DNA of 64,000 nt from Ephydatia muelleri (Eukaryota > Porifera > Demospongiae > Spongillida > Spongillidae): positions 3,121,306-3,185,305 of the forward strand of contig JABACO010000011.1 in NCBI GenBank assembly GCA_013339895.1, in the 5' to 3' direction. The position numbers and the translations under genes were made by a program. The notes below the pieces were generated by a model. The model was not told where the DNA came from and did no database searches. It worked only from the letters and a program-made list of their open reading frames with translations. Positions 10,456-21,877 of this stretch are shown in pieces. The first letter of the stretch is position 1; every line of letters begins with the position of its first letter.

Positions 10456-12135
10456 ACTACCATATATATCATCATGCATGGCACGCTACTTGTATAATAA
10501 CGAATTAATAAGCCTTGCCAGACTTCGATGCATGCAAGGTGTCTAATGTCCATGGTGCGAATATAGAGGCGCAAACACACGCTCAGTTCATCTGGGATAG
10601 TATTGCCGGAAAGCAGACCGACACTTAAGATTTTAAAGTTGTGACGTATAATTGTTTAATTGTAAATAGCTGGGCGTGGGTAAAGGAACGGCGAGTAACA
10701 CGCTCAATGCCCGTTATTAGCGTAGGTACGGCTCCGCTGGTCACAACAGCATCCACACGGGCATACACTGAAGCTCCTGGGATGACACACAACATGTGCA
10801 CACACAAGTACACACATGAAAGGTGCGCCGACATGTCTCCCTCTCCCACCAACGTGAGGTATCAGATATGGCGTGGCTCGTAGTTAAGCATACTGTGTGT
10901 ATAGTCATATTCAAAATTTATGAGCGAGCAGAAACGCATATTCGCGCAAATGCTAATAGCCAAATGGAACCAATGACTTACCTCAGATTGTAAACTGAGT
11001 ACAGCCACTGACCAAGTTGATGAGCTAAGGAAATAGAGATACTTACTGGATCATGAACACATAAATATATAAAGAGAAAAGGAACTTTGAAAACATCCTG
11101 CATGCATGCATGATTTCTCAGTGTAAAATGGGATGTATTTATGTACGCTGTTTTTGCTTCTTGATTTATGGCTGTTGACTGCACCTTCTTCCTCTCTAGA
11201 TGTGTACAGTGTGTCGCGGTGTCGAGAAAACATTCGAAATGTGATGTTTTACGTATTGACATAAAGGGAAACAAATTTCCATCCCGGGGGGAGGGAGAGG
11301 GGGTGGCTAATGTACAGTAATAGGCAATAGATTTTCTAGTTACTGTTGTCGGAGGATGTGTGCTATATCCCTCCGATATAGCACACCTAGCCACTCTATC
11401 CAAGGATACAGTGGCCGGGATTGGGATACGGTGACCTCTCCCGGTGTTAATAATCTATATGTAGCCTCGAGGTTGCGCAAGGAATTGTCAAATGATGGAA
11501 GGTTTTGATGACATGCAGAAGACCTATCCAAAAGGGGATGGAAAAGAGTGAAAAGAAAGCCGCAACTCCAACGAAAGGTACGTGTGGTTTGAGGCGTAAG
11601 TATATAGCCCGCGACCTTTTGACGGAAGGTTGGATATTGTCAGGGTAAGGAAGGTCACCAACCCGCCCTCCCCTTCCCCCCGGGATGGAAATTTAGGACT
11701 ATTGTGTCCCTTTTTGTCAATGCAAAAACATCACATTTCAAATGTTTTCTCGACACCACGACACACTGTACACAGTTACAGAGGAAGGTGCAGTCAACAG
11801 CCATCAATCAAGATCCAAAGAATTCCTTTGTTGAATAAACTTCCTTTTCTCTTTATAGTTGAGTGTTCATAACGAACATGATTCAGTAAGTACCGCTATT
11901 TCCCTCATCAACTTGTTCAGTGGCAGTACTCAGTTTACAATCTGAGGTAAGGCATTCGTTTTATTTGGCTATTAGCATTCGCAGTAAACGAAGTTCGCAA
12001 ATACGCGTTTCTGCTCGTTCATGAATTGTGAGTATGACTATATAGCTGTTGGCCGCACACAACGAACCGCGCCATATCTGATACCTCACATTGGATTATG
12101 TGCGTTATTATACAAGTAGCGTGCCATGCATAATG
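10456..12135. repeat. Foldback element (arms about 10456-11310 and 11655-12135)
   Basis: A second inverted repeat inside the spacer of the giant one. The left arm read in reverse matches the right arm over CCCCGGGATGGAAATTT, GTTTTCTCGACACC, GGTGCAGTCAACAGCCAT, CCTTTTCTCTTTATA, CTCAGTTTACAATCTGAGGT, CATATCTGATACCTCAC and CAAGTAGCGTGCCATGCAT. The left arm carries about 340 extra bases (roughly 10505-10845). The loop (11311-11654) has its own 12-bp hairpin, GTGTGCTATATC / GATATAGCACAC, at 11358-11386. No transposase frame is present. It is probably a non-autonomous foldback DNA transposon. Confidence 0.75.
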
Positions 12136-12599
12136 ACATACACGTAACGTCAGACTCATTACTGGCTTATCTACATGTAGGCAGGTCTGGTGTGTGAGTA
12201 ATTTAGGCACGGCTGTTTCAGTCGTGACATTAGGATATATTTCCAATTCATGACCTGGAATTAAAGCTCATTAACAAACACCTAACATCGGAGACAGTTT
12301 ATTCACTACTTTTTGCCGGGATACAGGGTTTTATAGTCTAAATAGGTTAAGCACACACTCTACTTCGCACAACATCTATGACGCATGTTCAAACAACGAT
12401 TCTAACTTCGAACCAGCGCTCGTGCATTTAACGGTCTCATGGCGGGAAATTGTATCGTCTTTGCGTTCGTATTTTACGAAATCGCGCTTATAAAAGTGGC
12501 TACTAATATGCATTCTAGAAATTACTACACGCTTTCTATCAGTGAATAAAACCGATGGTTTAACGGTGATGAATATTTACACACTGCTCACGGTAACTG

Positions 12600-13130
12600 T
12601 ACCCTGGGAAGACCTATTGTAGAGTTTTCGGTTGCATGCAAGCTTTTCGTAGATCACAAACGAGCAAAGGTCAAATATGCAGATACCAATGTACCTCCTA
12701 CACGGAGGAGATTTTGCAAGCCTTTAATATCGACACAAAGAAGGATAGCCCTGAGATCCATGCACCCCCAGGATTTGCTCAAAAGCAGATACCTTACAAG
12801 TGCTCAGTGGAGCAATATGACTGGTTTACCATTCCATGGAGAGATGCCCGTAGTTTTTCATGGCTTACGTATCAGCTTGTATATTTTATATAGAGGCTGC
12901 AATGGTCATAAGCCATTTTATAAACCGTGGACAGGAAAGAAGACAGGAAAGTCTGGTACGAGGAGAATCGTGGAGTGCATAAAATCAGTATTGCTTCAAA
13001 TGATAATACTATAGCTATACCACATGCATAGCTACTATGTGCCATTGAGGAGCTGCAGTGTCCTATTTGCTTTGGTGTATTGCGGCAACCAATACAGCTC
13101 CCATGCAATAGGTTCTCATGTGTGCCACCT
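12600..13130 (+). pseudogene. RAG1-N-terminal-like zinc region plus RING relic
   Basis: The plus strand reads YQCTSYTEEILQAFNIDTK then DSPEIH in one frame. A neighbouring frame carries a W and an H/C-containing segment (TSAQWSNMTGLPFHGEMP). About 200 bases later comes a RING-type start, EELQCPICFGVLRQPIQLPC, followed by NRFSC. The order (hydrophobic/acidic helix, D-x-x-x-I-H-P, W...H, then RING C-x2-C...P..LPC) resembles the N-terminal third of RAG1 and the N-RAG-type transposon proteins reported from molluscs and common in sponge and cnidarian genomes (recalled, not searched). A frameshift near 12770 and stops around 13000 break it, and the expected RING histidine is Arg. Confidence 0.4.
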
Positions 13131-13285
13131 TTTGATAGAGTAAGTCACTTGGCTGGTACCGTGCATGGTCCATGTTGTTACATGTCTTCACGTCCGGAAT
13201 GTGCACTCATTAAAGCCTGCCTGTAGAATGGTGCCACTGTTGCGGCATGATGTATTGGTGCTATCTGCATCATGTAAAAGAAGCA

Positions 13286-13726
13286 TCAATGCGGCCATTG
13301 AGCATGATAGACATTGTTGCAGTCAAGTGAGGAAGCAAGAGATTCACTAATCAGTAAGGTGGTGCACTGGATGCTTGATGCAACTGAAGAGAACTGAAGA
13401 GAATGTTTATTCAAGGGGCCTACACTCTGAAATTGTATCTTACTGGTGACCTTTAGTTTATTAGTAAGATGTATGGACAGGTATGTGAATACATAAGCCC
13501 ACTTGAGCTTTGCTCTCTTCAAATAGCCTCCAGCTTCCAAGAAACTTATGTGATCAAGTACAATGGAATCCAAGGAACGGGGAACACAAGAACCCCTACT
13601 ATCAATAACTGGCCCAGTATTATCAGGCAAAACAGGCATGGTTGTTTCTCTACAGGTTTTGGAATATGAGAAAGTATTCACTGGAGGGGTGCTGAGTACA
13701 TATTTAGGATCAAGACCTTGTAGCAA
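13286..13726 (-). pseudogene. Conserved-looking ORF of unknown mobile element
   Basis: Open frame of 146 residues on the minus strand. The N-terminal half (GLDPKYVLSTPPVNTFSYSK, then DSRGSCVPRSLDSIVLDH and FLEAGGYLKRAKL) reads like a real protein. The C-terminal half, after KLKWAYVFTYL, looks like read-through into non-coding sequence. I do not recognise the family. It lies in the spacer of the giant inverted repeat beside the RAG1-like relic, on the opposite strand, so it is probably another transposon fragment. Confidence 0.35.
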
Positions 13727-13799
13727 AGATGAAACTACATTGCAAGATCAGTATTTTAGCATTTCACCTCGTATGAGACACCTGCTTTGCCATCCCTAA

Positions 13800-14454
13800 G
13801 AAAAGAAATCAGTATGTGACATTTGTATACCAAAATTTATTCAACTCAATTCTCAATTTGCGTGCATATTCAAGGCATTAAAGAGTATCAGCGGACTCGT
13901 GTAGTAACGTAGAAAAAAAATTAAAAAGCAACATCGTACCCTCCTCATCGTTTTGAAGCTATTTATCTCGAAAAATATAAGCGGGATTCGCTGAAACTGA
14001 AATAGTTCAAACCGTATCCCAAGAGATATCACGCATTCTAGACCGTATAACACCAATTCTCAGTGATGAAACCTGGAAAGCTTAGTACTTTCTATGCAGC
14101 TACACCTTAACTTGCATGCAGTACCTTCATCTTGTGAGGAATTATCGATAGCTTCGCGACAGAGCCCTTGTTCTAGAAGTACGCACCAGGTGGAATTACG
14201 TAGCGAGGTACTTAAAAGTCATAGTGGGCGCGTGCCTAGTGCCGATTTTTCAATGGATTGAAACAGCCGTGTAGGAGAAAAGCAAATTCAGAGAGTTGAA
14301 AGCAAGCTATCAAAAAAACAACAACCTGCCTGTAATTGCCAAAAAGCCAAGAGTAATATTATTTAAATAAGGATGAGCCATAAGAAGCATGTGGACTTCA
14401 CTTTCAAGGATATGCATGAACCTTTTTTTTTTCGTTCTGAAGACAAATATCGAA
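13800..14454. other. Non-coding, nothing recognised
   Basis: Spacer sequence of the giant inverted repeat with no domain-bearing frame. Confidence 0.4.
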
Positions 14455-14527
14455 TTAACCATAACATGTTAAATTGTAGGTCTGCCGAAGACGATTCCTG
14501 GCCATGTATCAGTCAATGCATGCATAT

Positions 14528-15584
14528 GGGATCGGAAAAGGGACCTAGTGCATAAATGGTACACTCTCCGTACGCGCAATACTGACAAATGTAAGGCTTG
14601 CGTTGAAATGTGTGGCTAATGAAAACTTCAACGCTTTACAACTCCAGACAGATTCTTCGAAAAGAATGTGTAGAGGGCATTTCGAACTTCTAGGATATAA
14701 GCATAAATGGGAAAGTTTCCGAGAAAAGGGACCTAGCGTGAATTATAAAAAAGCATAATAAAAATGCCTTACGTTTGAAATGCTATAACGTCTGAAGGGT
14801 TAACGCTATCGTCTTCCTATTTTCAGCACTTCATACTACACCATTTCTCTATGGTAAAATACATTTTGGGATCTTGAACATGCTCCATGCCAGTATCGCG
14901 ATGTCCGATACCCCAAGGGGTTCAAAACCCGCCATAACTTTCTGTAGGAGTAATCAAATCGCTTTAAATTCGGTTTGTAGGTGGAGAGGTCCTGTATCTA
15001 TCTATTTGTTCTGTTCGTTAATTTTTATGCAATCCGTTACGGAGATACAGTTGAACAAACTACGTGCTCATTTTCGCGCTCGTTTCGCGCCAATGATTTG
15101 GGCAAATAGCGCTCCGCTCAATGTATGGGGAGGCGGGGATTATTACATTGGCGCGAATCAAGCGGGAAAACGTGCACGTAGTTTATTCAACTGTATCTCC
15201 GTAACAGATGGCATAAAAATTAACGAACAGAACAAATCGATAGGTATAGGACCTCTCTACCTACATACCGAATTTGAAGCGATTTGATTACTCCTACAGA
15301 AAGTTATGGCGGGTTTGAACCCGGTGGGGTATCGAACGTTGCAATACTGGCAAGGAGCAAGTGCAAGATCCCAAAAAGTATTTTACCATAGAGAAATGGT
15401 GTAATATGAAGTGCTGAAAATAGGAAGACGATAGCGTTAACCCTTCGGAAGTTATAGCATTTCAAACGTAAGGCATTTTTATTATGCTTTTTTTATAATA
15501 CACGCTCGGTCCCTTTTCTCGGAAACTTTCCCAAATATTCAAAATAAAAAATTAACAACATACGTTTTCGGCGGAAATGATCCC
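14528..15584 (+). repeat. MITE-like repeat, copy D, split by foldback element
   Basis: 14528-14708 carries the left part of the small MITE (ATCGGAAAAGGGACCTAGTG, then ACGCGCAATA and GTGTGGCTAATG). 15533-15584 carries its right end (TACGTTTTCGGCGGAAATGATCCC). The two halves are separated by the 824-bp foldback at 14709-15532. Sequence on each side of the insertion shares AAAT, a possible 4-bp target duplication. Confidence 0.65.
14709..15532. mobile_element. Palindromic foldback element (824 bp)
   Basis: Nearly the whole element is an inverted repeat with arms of about 400 bp around a centre near 15120. It starts GGGAAAGTTTCCGAGAAAAG and ends with the reverse complement. Both arms carry the phrases AAATCGCTTTAAATTCGG, CCGTTACGGAGATACAGT and TTTACCATAGAGAAATGG in opposite sense. 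A 137-codon open frame through it (14874-15287) is a by-product of the palindrome, not a gene. Single-arm relatives occur at 29385-29945 and, in reverse, at 49100-49690. Confidence 0.85.
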
Positions 15585-15876
15585 ATATATTGCATATGTG
15601 TGTATAATAATATAAAGTACTTTCCATTTAGTAATTTAGTACAACAGAGACATTCTCTTAGATCCCTCAATCAAACACCTGAGATTGCATGACATATTGT
15701 TATTTAGGTAAATGTATCTTCATATGGGTTGTAATTATAAAGTAGTATCATTCACCGATTAAACCTGACCCGCTTTAAAGCCACTTCGAAAGCGTCGACC
15801 TCATTAAAACCAATATGCAAAACTGTCCGCTTTAAAGCCGGTCGACTGATTCCAAACTTAGTTTTAACGCTATAGT

Positions 15877-17307
15877 TTATGCATCGGGGATTCTTGTTGA
15901 CTGCATCTGGGAAGTTTTCCATTCAAATAAGGTAATGTATTGTAAGCAGGTAAGATGAAGGAGCCAAACAATGGACACGACAGAAACATGAAATATAAAT
16001 AACAAAAACAATAAAATAAAAACAAGCATTAAAATTAAAGGGGTTGTTTGCCACGATCTTCTTTTTTCTAAATCGGTTCTTAGCAACTGTAACACCCCAT
16101 AACCGTAAAGTGTAGGGTGAATCTTCTACACTTAAAATGTCTCTAGTGTTGTCACAAAATTGTACTCCCAACTGTCTTTCCCTGGTCTGAATGTACAATC
16201 TCTGGCAGGCAAATGTAGTATACAACCCCCACACAACTTCTCTGTGATGCAAGCAGCTGCTTGATTTTGAAGGGTAATGGAATCTGCCCACTTTGTGAAA
16301 TAGTTTTGCACCGCCATTAACTAATGGTTGTTGTTTCTGGACATGCACGGGTACCTCCAGCATATCAGCTGTCATCTTCTACCATGTCTTTCCGATGGGA
16401 ATACTCGTCGATAGGAGCATGAACTGGTGCAGAGACCATTGGTTGCTGGCATGTAACGCATATTCTGCCACCTACTCAGTAAGCTTCATGACACAGCCTT
16501 GCTATAGTGTCTTGTCTGCACCTTTATGTCCAGAGCTAGGAGAATCATGACAAGGACTCGTGTAAAAGCTTGCTGTTAATAGAATTAAAGGTTGGTCCTG
16601 GAGAGTGCTATAATAGCCAATCCATTACCAATTAGTTGTGGACATAATTCGGAATATCTGGCAAGTTGTTGATGCTTCCAATGTGCAGTTTTTCCTAGAT
16701 GTCTGTAATGCTATAAGGTCTTCAACCATTATTTTGTGCCAATTTGGAATTACCATATCCATTCCTGGTGCAAAAACAGCTGCAGATTTATCCTTCAATG
16801 GATATCACTGAGAGAGTGCAATCTGCATTGCTGTTCTGGACATCTTTATAATATTTGATAGTGAAATTGTAAACCCACCTGCACTGCAGTCCATCCTTTT
16901 TCTGTTCTGAGAGCCACTGAAGAGGGGCATTGTCTGACAGAATTACGAACAACCATCCAGCAAGGTAGTGACCGAATTGTCTTTTGGAAAATTAAAGACA
17001 ATTGTCAAACTCTCTTGCTGGGTGACACTGTAATTCTGCTCTGCCTTCTGCAGTTCCCAATTACCATAAGCAACATGCAGGGTGGCCATCCCATTCCAGT
17101 CCAAATTGCAAAAGCATCAGTTTCAAGTGTAAATGCACCTGCATCATCTCCAAATTTAGGGTAAACAATAACAGGAGCACGAGTTAGCTTTTCTTGAGTG
17201 TCTAATATGTCTGTTTCACAGACACTGGTCCAAGATAATGGCCCTCCCTTCTGTATCAGGTAATTCAGACAAAATGCAATGTCCGAAACATCACTGATGA
17301 TCAACAT
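15877..17307 (-). pseudogene. Ty3/gypsy-type pol relic, inverted copy
   Basis: Minus-strand remnants run from 17307 down. An RT-thumb/RNase H boundary (ISDVSDIAFCLNYLIQKGGP, then LSWTSVCETDIL) is followed by RNase H (GAFTLETDAFAIWTGMGW), an integrase-region piece (VQNYFTKWADSITLQ), and a C-terminal tail near 15900 that ends in non-coding 3' sequence. It mirrors 8120-9490 and shares that copy's upstream and downstream context. Numerous stops and shifts make it non-functional. Confidence 0.7.
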
Positions 17308-17692
17308 CTAACATTTTTCACTACATTATTACTTTATAGATAAACAATGGTGTGAATAAATCACCAATACTCAAAATCTAACACTGTTTGACTGTAACCC
17401 TATATGTTTTTTTCTACATCATTACAGTCAAGCATGTTACCATTCTATGCATGGAAACTGCTTTTTCAGAAGGGGTTATGCTGTATTTATAGGTTAATAC
17501 CACTCAATCAGTTTTTATTTGTGATGAGGCTCTTATCCTCAACACTTAAACCTAGTTCTGCAATCCGCATTGAAGAAACGATGAGTTATTGGGGACCATT
17601 CCCACATCATTTTCCTTATCTACGCAGCCATTTGTGTTTAGGTTGGAACATGGTAGTTCACTGTGACAACGTTTAGTACAGACATTCTTTGT

Positions 17693-18670
17693 ACGATGTT
17701 CCTATCGCGATTTACACGTGATGAAGTGCATGAATAATAATAATAAACAATAAATGGCGGATTTGAAGTGCCGAATTGTCACTCCACTAAAATGGCACCG
17801 TTCAACGATGTGTACATATTGACATGTATTTGATCGATGATATACTAGCGGGCGAGTAAAGGCAATGCTTCGTTTTATGTTTCGGTGAAAAACCACGCCC
17901 ACGGAGCCAATCCTACACAGGACCCACGAGGGTGGGTCCTGATACAACTGAGTAAAGATAAAACTAGTTTTATTGAATCTATGTAAATGCGAATATCATA
18001 ATCTTTTAACATGATTTACCCAATCCACGTAGATATATTTATGGTATTCCATTTAGTGTAATCACAACATAACTTCGTACAGCGCATGCTCAGTTAGGGC
18101 GGGGCCCAATGTATAAATTGCAGTAACTGCAGCTGCAAAACCATTTTGTTAGACGAAAATGGAAAGCGGGAGCATGCAATGATAATGTACGTAAGATCCC
18201 TCATCCCTTCTTAATATAAATGACTCAATGGTCATTATTTAGACGCTATCGTGTAACTGACAAACATGCAGTACATAATATCCATAAAGTGTTTTTATTA
18301 GCTGAGATCCATATTGTTTGTGCAAGTTTAATTGTCTAGCTTGCTTGTCATTTCCAATAGCAAATGTCTCGACCCTTATTAATGAACTTGTTACTGATTT
18401 ACTACACCTGTGAGAGAGAACAAAGGATGTTCTAGAAAAACTATTCAAATAGTCTCTGTGTGCAAAATGTATGTATTTGGAGTTGAAATCGAGATTACTA
18501 GTTTTAGACTCATACACGCATGATGCGAGTTCCATATAAAAATCAAGTGATCGAAAAAGTTGTAAAGCATGTACATGATTTTAGCAGATGCTATATATAG
18601 TAACACATGTCCCCGTTATGCAAACATTTCATTTGTTACATTTCAGCCTTAACAATCCAGTTTCAAAAAT
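17693..18670. other. Non-coding; likely 5' flank of the Ig/FN3 gene
   Basis: No domain-bearing frame. It lies immediately upstream of the signal-peptide exon at 18674 and may hold its promoter, but no TATA or initiator could be assigned with confidence. Confidence 0.35.
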
Positions 18671-18673
18671 CAA

Positions 18674-20401
18674 ATGATCTGGTACCTGCTGCTGTATATG
18701 ATATGCGCTTGCGTATGTAAGTTCGCATAAGCTGACGATGCATTAGATAAGAATATACATGTACAGTACATCATGTTCATGAATTTTTTTAATCCCCCGC
18801 ACCCCCTGCTGACATCTTAAATTCATTGCATGCTGATATAATGAGTGTACTCCGCAACGATCAAGAAGGGCATTGCCATCAGCTCTGACAAAGAGACATA
18901 TACATGTCAAGATCATTATCGTGCCATTACATTGCATCAATTTGCATGAAACCTGATTGGGTTGTCGCTTATGACCCTGGATTGTTACTAATTTACTGGT
19001 ATGCACTTTATCTCTAAATCACTTGCGTGGTCATGCAGGTGCTGTGTCATCATATCTGGAACCCAATGGTGACTACAATGTATTTGTGAGCAATGAATCG
19101 ACAGCTGCATTTTACTGTTCCGGAGTTGGCATTTACATCAACTGGCTTGTCAATGGATTATCGATAAATGACGTCCTTGTTCGGCAGCGAGGCATTGTGG
19201 CCATTGACGATCTATTCGTTGGCAGTAATGTATCGTCTACGCTTCGGATCCCAACAACGCAACAAAATAACAACACAGTAGTGAAGTGCACAGTGATTAA
19301 GGATCTGTTTGTTACAGAGACTTTCCCCCCAGCTACTCTGAACTTGCAAGGTATGGCAATCCATTAATATCGCCCAGGGCACTCCATCACGGTACATCCA
19401 TCGGCGGATTAATACATGTACCTTTAGACCACCATGGGAATCATGTTGACTGAAACTTAAATGACATGCATGGTAAAAGTTCAGTTAACCGCAGTTAACT
19501 AAAATGTTTTTACATATTACCATATTAATTATATTGCATGCGCGCGACATGCATGTAAGCAGTATGCTTAAATTTCCTCTAAGCAATATCATCTTGAAAA
19601 ATTTCCTATTTAGGTGTCCTCGCTCCACCCTCCTCTTGCAATGCAACATTGCACAACGTGAATAGCAACAGGGCCTTGGTGCTAACATGGAATGCTCCGT
19701 ATTCTCTTAGTATAAACAAATGGGAGAAAAGTGTTGCACTATGTAATTTGTTCCGATCAAGCAACACAGTTAGGTTGTCTGAACATCACAGATGTGTCTG
19801 ATTGTAGCAATTGTACGAAGACCTTTAACAGTTCAGACCGCTTTGCTGCAGGCAGTAAAGTGGTTATGTTTGCGGTTAATGGCGCTGGAAATGGAAATGA
19901 AGCTACCTTCCAAATCACAGCAGATGGTGCGTTATATATGTATACGCTCTTGCCCAACATGCAGGTCATTGATCACCATTCATACGACCTTCATATACAA
20001 TTGCATGGTGGGCAACACGTAATTGATGGCTATATAAGAGGTAATTGAACAAGGTTTTTCAAGCATTCCGATATTCCATATCACTGATAGGCACGTTATC
20101 TGGACCCTTTCGTTATTGGCATGTGTTTGCAAGCAGTACTTTACAGACTCTGAATTGCGCATTATGATTTGTACTGATATTTGATTTTAACTTGCATGCC
20201 TATCTTCCATTTTTAAAATTCGAACAGACCAAAGTTATAACTCATACAATGAATCGGTTTCCAACAACAACAATGAACAATTTGCAGGTACATTTATTTG
20301 CGTCGTCTAGAAGCTCCTAATTATAAACATATTTCCCTGTTTCCTGTCTAGTCATTTTTGCAATCTTAGGCGCAATTATCACGTTGCTAGCGCTGGAATA
20401 G
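18674..20401 (+). CDS. Small Ig-FN3 surface protein gene, five exons
   Basis: Predicted exons: 18674-18716 (signal peptide MIWYLLLYMICAC; donor GTAAGT), 19039-19350 (Ig-like), 19614-19926 (FN3-like), 20228-20287 (Asn/Ser-rich hinge, YNSYNESVSNNNNEQ), 20352-20401 (hydrophobic tail VIFAILGAIITLLALE, then stop). All four introns are phase 1, so the modules are symmetrical and shufflable. The Ig exon has strand-B Cys (FYCSGVG), INWLVNGLSINDVLVRQRG and strand-F Cys (VVKCTVI). The FN3 exon has LTWNAPYSLSI, HYVICSD and VVMFAVNGAGNG. That exon is 313 nt, one more than a multiple of three, and the frame changes near 19715-19735, so there is a one-base insertion or an assembly error. The protein is inferred to be a cell-surface receptor or adhesion molecule. 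The tail is either a membrane helix with no cytoplasmic part or a GPI-anchor signal. Confidence 0.7.
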
Positions 20402-20927
20402 TAACGATGGTAAAGAAAAGCCTGAGAAGGAAATCACAATGTGTTGCTTCCGATTAATGGCATCACGTGGTGAGCTGCTCTAGAACGTTCTTTTATACCG
20501 GTCCTACGTTTCTTGTCACAGGCATCGTTCATTAACAGTTGTTTGTGGTTTTATATGCCTATGTTTCTTATCTAATAATGTATTATGTTGTTATAATGTT
20601 GTATTATGTCATGAATTATATAATTAAATTTTATTGTACTTCTCATTCTTATAGCCATTTTGACCCTGCATAAGTTGTGCATGCGATACAATAGGACATA
20701 TTATTAGTTACAACATCCAGACCTTGAGGGAACGTGTAGAATGCATGCAGCCGAGATGGGAGAACACACAAAGCACTCCAGCAATGATGAGTGGTCGGTC
20801 TTGCATCCCTATGCAAGTGTTTGGGACAATGAAGCTATAATGTGTGTTGACACAAATGCATATTTCTATCTCGAGCGATATCGTTAGTTTCGCTACATAA
20901 ACCGACTATGAATGTCATTAAAAACAC
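20402..20927. other. 3' flank of the Ig/FN3 gene
   Basis: AT-rich sequence after the stop. No further exon recognised before the terminal repeat of the next transposon. Confidence 0.35.
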
Positions 20928-21429
20928 GGTCGCAGGAAATTCTGTCCTAGGAAATATTTGTTGTGGCGACAATATTTCGTAAGGAAATTGTGTCGTTTAA
21001 TTAAACGTAGCGACCATATTTCCAGTCACAACCTGCTGATATTCTCGTGCAGCATTGAAACCATGGAAGGCCCGTTGCCCTGGATATCTCTGTTGTCTCA
21101 CCGCTAAACCCTTCAACTTTAGCTGAAGCGGGAGCAATGGTTGTGCAGTCCTTGAGGCAACGGAGGAGCAGGAAACACCAGGCCAATGATGAGAAATGCT
21201 TAGCATTAGGGTGCATGGGTCTCAACCCCTCTAGCAGTTGACTCCTATGGGGCTTGGGGTAGAGACGCATCAAATTTTCTGGCGCAGGTCATAGCTAGGC
21301 TGGCGATACACAATTAACTGCCAAAGTCACAGGCATCTTTTGAACTGTTCTCAAACTTGAGCATTTGTTTAATAAGAGCAAATGCCAGAGCCATCCTCAG
21401 TAGAGCGAAGAGCTGAACTTGTGTTTTGT

Positions 21430-21495
21430 GATGATGTAACATAGCGACCATATTTCCTAAGGAAATTCTGTCGTTTAAATTGTGTCGCGCATACT
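21430..21495 (+). repeat. Subterminal repeat of the outer Ginger-like element
   Basis: CATAGCGACCATATTTCCTA and following GGAAATTCTGTCGTTTAAAT repeat the motifs of the left terminus (20930-21025) and, in inverse, of the right terminus (27930-27990). The stretch between the two left-hand copies (about 21030-21430) is unlike the right end and may be a separate insertion. Confidence 0.6.
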
Positions 21496-21877
21496 CATGT
21501 TGTATCGATTCCTCGCGATTCTCACTTCTGAGCATGGGGCAGAGCGAGTATGACACGTTGCTAGCATTTTGTTGTGATTGCAAATACTCACCCGAGTAAG
21601 GCTTGAAACCTGTTAGTTTAGAAAAAACCGGTTGTAAGAAGTTATTAAAATTCAAAAACCGGTCGGTTAAGGTGATAGTTAAAAAAAATAACCGGTCGGT
21701 TGAGGTTGTTCGTTTTAAAACAACCGGTTATTGCCGGTGTCAGGTAGAATTGGGGACCCCATAGAACTGGGGACCCCCGTCCCCAATTCTACGTAGAACT
21801 GGGGACCCTTGCGTAGAAATGGGAACCCTTAAAAAATTATACATTACCAGATCTAGAAAGCACGTGGCAGCTTACAT

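Larger units (their letters stand above)
14455..17692 (-). repeat. Right arm of giant inverted repeat
   Basis: Reverse-orientation counterpart of 7718-10315, longer because a foldback element (14709-15532) has inserted into the MITE copy it carries. The outer boundary is near 17692, where similarity to the region upstream of 7718 ends. Confidence 0.8.

Noticed and set aside
11358..11386. Hairpin considered as a transcription terminator
   Set aside because: Eukaryotic context and position at the loop of a foldback element; better explained as part of that element.
14874..15287. 137-codon open frame
   Set aside because: It runs through the centre of the foldback palindrome; the second half is the inverse of the first, so openness comes from symmetry, not coding.
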